Source: Candidatus Pantoea soli (GTDB lineage Bacteria; Pseudomonadota; Gammaproteobacteria; Enterobacterales; Enterobacteriaceae). Taken from it: a stretch of DNA of 64,000 bases. The notes under the pieces are model-generated. The model made no database searches. It saw only the letters and a list, made by a program, of their open reading frames with translations, and was not told the DNA's origin. This document shows, in pieces, positions 58,802 to 64,000 of this stretch (position 1 is its first letter; each line of letters begins with the position of its first letter). The position numbers were made by a program, and so were the translations under genes. The stretch spans positions 2,542,001-2,606,000 of the forward strand of contig NZ_CP032702.1 in assembly GCF_007833795.1 (NCBI RefSeq), in the 5' to 3' direction.

Positions 58802-60403
58802 ATGAACGCCCAGCCTGCTGCGGCTCCAGTGCCTCATCCGTTTACCCTGCGCCTGGCGCTCGGGCTGGTGGGCGTGCTGATCGCCGCACTGACCTCCGGA
58901 CTGAACGATCGCGTAACGGATATCGCGCTGGCTGATATCCGGGCGGCTATTGGCATCAGTTACGACCAGGGCAGCTGGATTGTGTCTGCCTATCAGGCAG
59001 CCGAGGTGGCGGCCATGATGATCGCGCCCTGGTTTGCCGTCACGTTTTCACTGCGCCGCTTTGCGCTCGCCGTCTCTGCGGGTTTTATGCTGTGCGGGCT
59101 GCTGCTGCCGCTGGTCACCAGTGCACCGCTGTTTATCGCGCTGCGCGTGGTGCAGGGGCTGTTCGGGGGGGCGCTGCCGCCGCTGCTGATGACGGTGGCG
59201 CTGCGTTTTCTGCCGCCGCCGATCAAGCTTTACGGGCTTGGCGCCTATGCGCTGACCGCCACCTTTGGTCCCAACATGGCCGCTTCGCTGGCCGCGTTCT
59301 GGACCGATGAAGTCAGCTGGATGTTTGTGTTCTGGCAGGTGGTGCCTGCGATGCTGGTGGCGATGCTGCTGATCGGCCTGGGCCTGCCGCAGGACCCGCT
59401 GCGTCCGGAGCGCTTTAAGCAGATCGACCTGTTTGGCATGTTGACCGGCTGTAGCGGTATCGCGCTGCTGATTCTGGCGCTGACCCAGGGCGAACGGCTC
59501 GACTGGCTGGCTTCGCCGCTGTTCAGTGCGCTGTTATTCAGTGCGCTGGCGCTGCTGACGGTGTTTTTTATTAACGAGTGGTTCCATCCGCTGCCGCTGT
59601 TCAAACTGCAGATGCTGCGCCGTCACAATCTGGCGCACGGGTTGCTGGTGCTGGCAGGGGTGTTGATTCTCTCGCTTTCCGGTTCGGCTCTGCCCTCGGC
59701 CTATTTCAGCCAGGTTGAAGGCTTTCGTACCGTGCAATTTGCGCCACTGGCGCTGACCATCGGCCTGCCGCAGTTACTGATCGCGCCGCTGATTGCCGCA
59801 CTGCTGAACCTTCGCCGGGTGGATTGCCGCTGGGTGCTGGCGGCTGGCGTGACGCTGCTGGTGATCGCCTGCCTGCTGGGGATGCGCATTACGACAGACT
59901 GGGCACGCCAGAATTTCTGGCTGATTCAGATCCTGCAGGCGTTTGGTCAGCCGATGGTGATTCTGCCGGTGCTGATGAGCGCCACCAGCGTGGTGGCCCC
60001 GCCGGAAGGGCCTTTTGCCTCGGCGATGTTCAATACCGTACGCGGTTTTTCCAGCATTGCCGCCGGCACGCTGGTGGAGTGGTTTATCAGCCACCGTGAG
60101 AAATTTCACTCCAGCGTGCTGGTAGACCAGGCGGCCAGCCGCAGCTGGCTGATGCGTGCAGCGGACAGCGCCGGGGCCAGCAGCCGCTTGCCTCTGTTGC
60201 CGGACGGCAGCGTCAGCAGCGCAGAGAACCTCAGTGGTTTCGCTACCCTGGTGCGCCATCAGGCGATGGTGCTGAGCCTGAGCGACGCCTGGCTGATGCT
60301 TACCGCGTTTGCCGCGCTGCTGTTACTGCTGACGTTATGTCTGGCAAAACGCGTCTGGCCACCGCAAACCCTGATTCATCCTGTTAAGACCACGTCGGAA
60401 TAA
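58802..60403 (+). CDS. EmrB/QacA-type MFS multidrug efflux transporter
   Basis: Inner-membrane DHA2 transporter with fourteen predicted helices, 533 residues. The N-terminal segment LNDRVTDIALADIRAAIGIS corresponds to the loop 1 signature of the family. Together with the adaptor encoded 5 bp downstream it would form an EmrAB-TolC-like pump. It is divergent from the IclR regulator. Substrates unknown. Confidence 0.9.
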   Translation: MNAQPAAAPVPHPFTLRLALGLVGVLIAALTSGLNDRVTDIALADIRAAIGISYDQGSWIVSAYQAAEVAAMMIAPWFAVTFSLRRFALAVSAGFMLCGLLLPLVTSAPLFIALRVVQGLFGGALPPLLMTVALRFLPPPIKLYGLGAYALTATFGPNMAASLAAFWTDEVSWMFVFWQVVPAMLVAMLLIGLGLPQDPLRPERFKQIDLFGMLTGCSGIALLILALTQGERLDWLASPLFSALLFSALALLTVFFINEWFHPLPLFKLQMLRRHNLAHGLLVLAGVLILSLSGSALPSAYFSQVEGFRTVQFAPLALTIGLPQLLIAPLIAALLNLRRVDCRWVLAAGVTLLVIACLLGMRITTDWARQNFWLIQILQAFGQPMVILPVLMSATSVVAPPEGPFASAMFNTVRGFSSIAAGTLVEWFISHREKFHSSVLVDQAASRSWLMRAADSAGASSRLPLLPDGSVSSAENLSGFATLVRHQAMVLSLSDAWLMLTAFAALLLLLTLCLAKRVWPPQTLIHPVKTTSE

Positions 60404-60408
60404 TTGTT

Positions 60409-61437
60409 ATGCATGCTTTTGCTACGAAAAGAACGCTGCTGTTAAGCGCCCTGCTGCTGCTGTTGCTGGCGATGGCTTTTGTTGTCTGGTCCGCCATGAC
60501 CCGTCACGACCATCGCACAGACGATGCCTATGTCAACGCCGATTACACGCTGGTGGCACCGAAAGTGTCAGGTTATATCGCCCGCGTTAACGTGCAGGAT
60601 AACCAGCGCGTGAAGGCGGGCGATCTGCTCGCCACGCTGGACGATCGCGATTATCGCGTGGCGCTGGAAACCGCGCAGGCCAGCCTGCAGGTCAGTGAAG
60701 CGAAGCGCCTCAGCGCGCAGGCGCAGCTGGAACAGCAGCAGTCAACCATCGAACAGGCCAGGGCTACGCTGGCGGCCAGTCAGGCCTCGGCGCAGTATGC
60801 CGGTCAGAGTGCGGCGCGTTATAACCAGCTGTACAAAAGCGGCACCATTGCCGCTGACGATCAGCAAAAAGCCAACGCGACGCAGCGCTCTGCCGCCGCG
60901 GCGGTGCGCCAGAGCGAGGCCGCGCTGGCGGCGGCAGTCAAACAGGTCGGCGTATTGCAGGCGGCGCTGCGTCAGGCGGAAGCGGACGTTGCCGCCGCAC
61001 AGGCCAGCGTTGATCAGGCGCAGCTCAACCTCTCTTATACCCGCATTGTGGCGCCGGTTGACGGTATGGTAGGCCAGCGTTCAGTGCGCACTGGCGCGTA
61101 TGTCAGTGCCGGTACGCGCCTGCTGGCCGTGGTTCCGCTGCAGCAAACCTACATCACGGCCAACTATCTGGAAACCCAGCTGGCCGACGTGCATCAGGGA
61201 CAGCGCGTTACGGTGACGGTGGATGCTCTGCCGGGCAGGACGTTTACCGGCCATATAGACAGCATTGCGCCCGCCACCGGTACGACCTTCTCTGCCCTTT
61301 CTCCCGATAACGCCACAGGCAACTACACTAAGGTTGTTCAGCGTTTGCCGGTGAAAATTGTGCTTGATGCAGACCAACCCGATCTGGCGCAATTACGTGT
61401 CGGCATGTCGGCGATTCCGCAGATTGAAACCCGATGA
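60409..61437 (+). CDS. EmrA-type periplasmic adaptor (HlyD family)
   Basis: Membrane-fusion protein of 342 residues: one N-terminal membrane helix, a lipoyl half-motif (DDAYVNADYTLVAPKVSGYI and VQDNQRVKAGDLLATLDD), a long Ala/Gln-rich coiled coil (about residues 90-200) and a C-terminal barrel domain (SYTRIVAPVDGMVGQRSV). Partner of the upstream EmrB-type transporter. Confidence 0.92.
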   Translation: MHAFATKRTLLLSALLLLLLAMAFVVWSAMTRHDHRTDDAYVNADYTLVAPKVSGYIARVNVQDNQRVKAGDLLATLDDRDYRVALETAQASLQVSEAKRLSAQAQLEQQQSTIEQARATLAASQASAQYAGQSAARYNQLYKSGTIAADDQQKANATQRSAAAAVRQSEAALAAAVKQVGVLQAALRQAEADVAAAQASVDQAQLNLSYTRIVAPVDGMVGQRSVRTGAYVSAGTRLLAVVPLQQTYITANYLETQLADVHQGQRVTVTVDALPGRTFTGHIDSIAPATGTTFSALSPDNATGNYTKVVQRLPVKIVLDADQPDLAQLRVGMSAIPQIETR

Positions 61438-61639
61438 AAATGTGAGCTGGTTCTCAGAAGTGACCTATTTATTTTCGGATCGATTACGCGTAAATTAGCG
61501 CTCGATCCTGTTCCGGGGCAGCCCGGAGCGACCTGAGTAGAAAGCGTGTAGCGATAATGAACTCCACCTTTCTCTTATTCTGTTCGGGTTACGCTGGTTT
61601 GGGATCGCCATCATTGTAACCGGTCAGAGGAGTTGCTTT

Positions 61640-61711
61640 GTGAAATACGCTTTGATGGGAATCTCTTTCTTCGTCTTACTCTGGGTCGGCACCTTTGTGC
61701 TGATGCTCTAG
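61640..61711 (+). CDS. ypdK: Small membrane protein YpdK
   Basis: 23 residues starting at a GTG preceded by AGGAG, seven bases away. The peptide MKYALMGISFFVLLWVGTF closely matches E. coli YpdK in length and sequence: a single membrane helix of unknown function. It adjoins alaC as in E. coli. The 202 bp upstream (61438-61639) hold no other gene but two inverted repeats: GGATCGA/TCGATCC (61477-61508) and TCCGG/CCGGA (61512-61527), perhaps a structured leader. Confidence 0.88.
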   Translation: MKYALMGISFFVLLWVGTFVLML

Positions 61712-61722
61712 AGCCGCCAGGC

Positions 61723-61744
61723 GGGGCGACCTCTCAGTCGCCCC
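61723..61744. terminator. Hairpin between convergent ypdK and alaC
   Basis: GGGGCGAC and GTCGCCCC form a perfect 8-bp stem with a 6-base loop between the convergent genes. The T-runs on both sides are weak. Confidence 0.5.
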
Positions 61745-61753
61745 GATTTACGC

Positions 61754-62986
61754 TTACTCTTCCTCCAGCACTTTTACCGTTCCCGGTAAAATGCCGTCCG
61801 CACGAAACATCGCTTTAATGCCCCGCACCGCCTGACGAATGCGATCGGTGTTTTCAATCAGCGCGAAACGGACGTGTGTATCGCCGTAGTCACCAAAGCC
61901 GATACCGGGCGAAACGCAGACTTTGGCCTCCTGCATCAGCAGTTTGGCAAATTCCAGCGAGCCAAGATGCGCATAGCGATCCGGGATTTTTGCCCAGACG
62001 TACATCGAGGCTTTCGGCAGGTCGACCATCCAGCCGGCTTCATGTAATCCTTTCACCAGCACATCACGCCGGCGCTTATACTGCTCAGCGATGTCACGCA
62101 CGCACTGCTGATCGCCCTCCAGCGCGGCAATTGCCGCCACCTGCAGCGGCGTGAAGGTGCCGTAATCGTGATAGCTTTTAATGCGCGCCAGCGCCGCGAC
62201 CAGTTCTTTGTTGCCAACCATAAACCCGATGCGCCAGCCCGCCATGTTGTAGCTTTTTGACAGCGTAAAGAACTCCACCGCCACGTCGCGCGCGCCAGGC
62301 ACCTGCATAATCGATGGCGCTTTCCAGCCGTCGTAGGTGATATCGGCGTAAGCCAGATCGTGAATCACCAGTACGTTGTACTGTTTTGCCAGCGCGATGA
62401 CCCGCTCAAAGAAATCCAGCTCAACGCACTGTGAAGTCGGGTTAGAGGGGAAACCGAGGATCATCATTTTCGGTTTTGGATAGCTTTCGCGTATTGCCCG
62501 CTCCAGCTCGTTGAAGAAATCCACGCCGGCCACCAGCGGCACCGAGCGCACCTGCGCGCCGGCAATCACCGCGCCGTAGATATGAATCGGATAGCTGGGA
62601 TTGGGCACCAGCACGGTATCGCCGTGGTCGAGCGTTGCCAGCATCAGATGCGCCAGCCCCTCTTTCGAACCAATGGTGACAATGGCTTCGGATTCCGGAT
62701 CGATATCCACCTGATAGCGATCGGCGTACCAGCGCGAAATGGCGCGGCGCAGACGCGGAATGCCTTTTGACGTGGAGTAGCCGTGCGTATCTTCACGCTG
62801 CGCCACCTGACAAAGCTTCTCGACAATATGCGGTGGCGTGGCACCGTCCGGATTCCCCATCGAAAAGTCAATGATGTCTTCGCCGCGCCGGCGCGCAGCC
62901 ATCTTCAGTTCAGCGGTGATGTTAAATACATAGGGCGGAAGGCGTTCAATACGTGAGAAACGACGGGGTGTGCTGTTATCAGCCAT
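61754..62986 (-). CDS. alaC: Glutamate-pyruvate aminotransferase AlaC
   Basis: PLP-dependent enzyme making alanine from pyruvate and glutamate, 410 residues. The PLP lysine lies in [18 protein letters not shown], and the [19 protein letters not shown] segment is identical to E. coli. It lies close to the pyruvate-responsive ypdA, as in E. coli. Confidence 0.96.
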   Translation of the reverse strand: MADNSTPRRFSRIERLPPYVFNITAELKMAARRRGEDIIDFSMGNPDGATPPHIVEKLCQVAQREDTHGYSTSKGIPRLRRAISRWYADRYQVDIDPESEAIVTIGSKEGLAHLMLATLDHGDTVLVPNPSYPIHIYGAVIAGAQVRSVPLVAGVDFFNELERAIRESYPKPKMMILGFPSNPTSQCVELDFFERVIALAKQYNVLVIHDLAYADITYDGWKAPSIMQVPGARDVAVEFFTLSKSYNMAGWRIGFMVGNKELVAALARIKSYHDYGTFTPLQVAAIAALEGDQQCVRDIAEQYKRRRDVLVKGLHEAGWMVDLPKASMYVWAKIPDRYAHLGSLEFAKLLMQEAKVCVSPGIGFGDYGDTHVRFALIENTDRIRQAVRGIKAMFRADGILPGTVKVLEEE

Positions 62987-63127
62987 GATGTCCTCTGGAT
63001 TACGTGAGCGCCCGGACCGTCCGAGCGACGTGGGTCACTTGCCGTGACCGAAACAAGAACATAACGCGCCGTTAACAGGATTGTCGAGAGGCAGCGCCGC
63101 TTTTTTCTGCAACGGGCTGCCGGGGAA

Positions 63128-63652
63128 TCAGCGATAGGGCGTCAGGCGGCCAAATACCCAGTCATTCACCCACTCACCGTTAAGCTGATAGTTGTCGCGC
63201 AGCGTGCCCTCCAGCTGATAGCCATTCTTCTCCAGAATGCGCCGCGACGGCCAGTTCCCTTCAATCACCAGCGCCTTGAGTTTGTGAAACTCTGCCTCCA
63301 GCAGGAAGGTGCTGAGCGCGGCCAGCGCTTAGCTGCCGTAGCCCTGACCGGTATACGCATGACGCAGCATGTAACCGACCTCCGCCTGGCGATAAGGGTG
63401 CCATTCCGCGCTGCAGCCAAACAGGCCAATGGCTTCGCCGCTGTCACGCAGGCGGGCCACCAGACACAGCATGTGGAAACTGGCTGGCTGCCACGGGGCC
63501 AGACGCTCCGTGAAGCGCTGGCGGATATCGGCTTCGTCCGGGATTTCGCTGACCCAGCGCATGGTGGCGGCGTCTTCGTGTACCGCTCTGAAGATTTGCC
63601 AGTCTTCCGGTTGCAGACGACTCAGGATCAAACGCGAGGTATGTAATTGCAT
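63128..63652 (-). pseudogene. GNAT acetyltransferase interrupted by one stop codon
   Basis: The gene starts at 63652 (MQLHTSRLILSRLQPEDW, RimJ/RimL-type) and reads for 107 codons to a TAA at 63329-63331. After the stop the same frame continues for 66 codons to TGA at 63128-63130 with an intact GNAT C-terminus (LEAEFHKLKALVIEGNWPSRRILEKNGYQLEG). The stop falls just after the acetyl-CoA-binding motif GQGYGS, so the truncated product cannot be active. A single base change from GAA or CAA explains it. It is recent, because no other damage is seen. Confidence 0.85.
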
Positions 63653-63895
63653 TGCTGCGCTCCGCTACAGGGTCTGTGGCACCATAGCAAACCGCCTCAT
63701 TGACAGCCAGAGGCGGGCGCACGGATTCCACCATCGGTTTTCCTGCGTGCTGCGTCTGCCCGGCGTCATACCGCCCTTTTACGCCGGTAAAGATTGATCC
63801 AGGCCAGGAGAAGCGCGGGCAGATTACCGGGGTGCTGGCGGATCGCGATCACATTTTTTATCATAGCGGCATGAATGCCTTGCCTGAGAACCCCC

Positions 63896-64000
63896 GTGCC
63901 CGCCCATTTTGACATGCTGCTGGCGGTCTTTGACCGCGCCGCGCTGATGCTGATCTGCCTGTTTTTTCTGACGCGCACGCGGCTTTTCCGTCAGCTGCTG
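63896..64000 (+). CDS. ypdA: Pyruvate-responsive sensor kinase YpdA (PyrS), N-terminal fragment
   Basis: The first 35 codons of a gene cut by the window edge. [19 protein letters not shown] from 63914 is nearly identical to E. coli YpdA (LytS-type sensor, first membrane helix). I prefer the in-frame GTG at 63896, which adds six residues and mirrors the N-terminal extension of the E. coli protein. It is downstream of alaC as in E. coli. Together with its response regulator (outside the window) it should control yhjX, which lies 8.3 kb away. Confidence 0.88.
   Translation, partial: MPAHFDMLLAVFDRAALMLICLFFLTRTRLFRQLL

Overview
The window is 64 kb of enterobacterial chromosome with moderately high GC. 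Most proteins are close to full length of their Escherichia coli counterparts. Gene order follows the E. coli 50-54 min region: hisJQMP, ubiX, purF, cvpA, dedD, folC, accD, dedA, truA, usg, pdxB, flk, fabB, mnmC, yfcL, epmC, yfcA, mepA, aroC, prmB, smrB, sixA, fadJI, yfcZ, fadL, mlaA, yfdC, argW, then ypdK, alaC and ypdA. The separate ccmH/ccmI genes, the single His/Lys-Arg-Orn binding protein, the tricarboxylate transport genes and the D-arabinitol genes point to a non-Escherichia member of the order. An Erwiniaceae-type organism such as Pantoea, Mixta or Erwinia is my inference, not a proof.

Layout. 1-3.3 kb: a D-arabinitol catabolic cluster (partial xylulokinase and dalD, with a divergent SorC-type regulator and two 29-bp repeats between). 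3.3-6.9 kb: histidine/basic amino acid ABC importer with a sigma-54/NtrC-type control region. 6.9-16.8 kb: housekeeping genes for ubiquinone, purine, folate, fatty acid, tRNA and PLP synthesis. 16.8-23.8 kb: an insertion relative to E. coli between pdxB and flk, made of an AraC regulator/EamA exporter pair and tctED/tctCBA. 23.8-28.4 kb: flk, a rhodanese/MocR pair with a clear shared operator, and fabB. 28.5-43.1 kb: conserved backbone from mnmC to mlaA, with a visible FadR/FabR fatty acid regulon (fabB, fadIJ, fadL). 43.1-50.1 kb: a complete cytochrome c maturation operon ccmABCDEF-dsbE-ccmHI placed between mlaA and yfdC. 50.3-51.9 kb: yfdC, tRNA-Arg(CCU) and an integration scar with a toxin-gene relic. 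51.9-61.5 kb: accessory genes (AraC/EamA pair, a small AriR-like protein, YhjX transporter, two small lipoproteins, a candidate small RNA, an unknown membrane protein, a universal stress protein and an IclR-controlled EmrAB-type pump). 61.6-64 kb: ypdK, alaC, a GNAT gene broken by one stop codon, and the start of ypdA.

Functional links. yhjX, the known target of the YpdA/YpdB (PyrS/PyrR) pyruvate-sensing system, lies 8 kb from ypdA and carries two direct repeats with the spacing known for YpdB sites. fabB, fadIJ and fadL share FadR-like operators, so fatty acid synthesis, breakdown and import are coordinated here. I found no CRISPR array, insertion sequence, prophage or obvious multi-gene novel defence system. 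The least explained items are the candidate small RNA near 56.5 kb, the 267-residue membrane protein beside it, and the His/Gly-rich lipoprotein at 55.8 kb.
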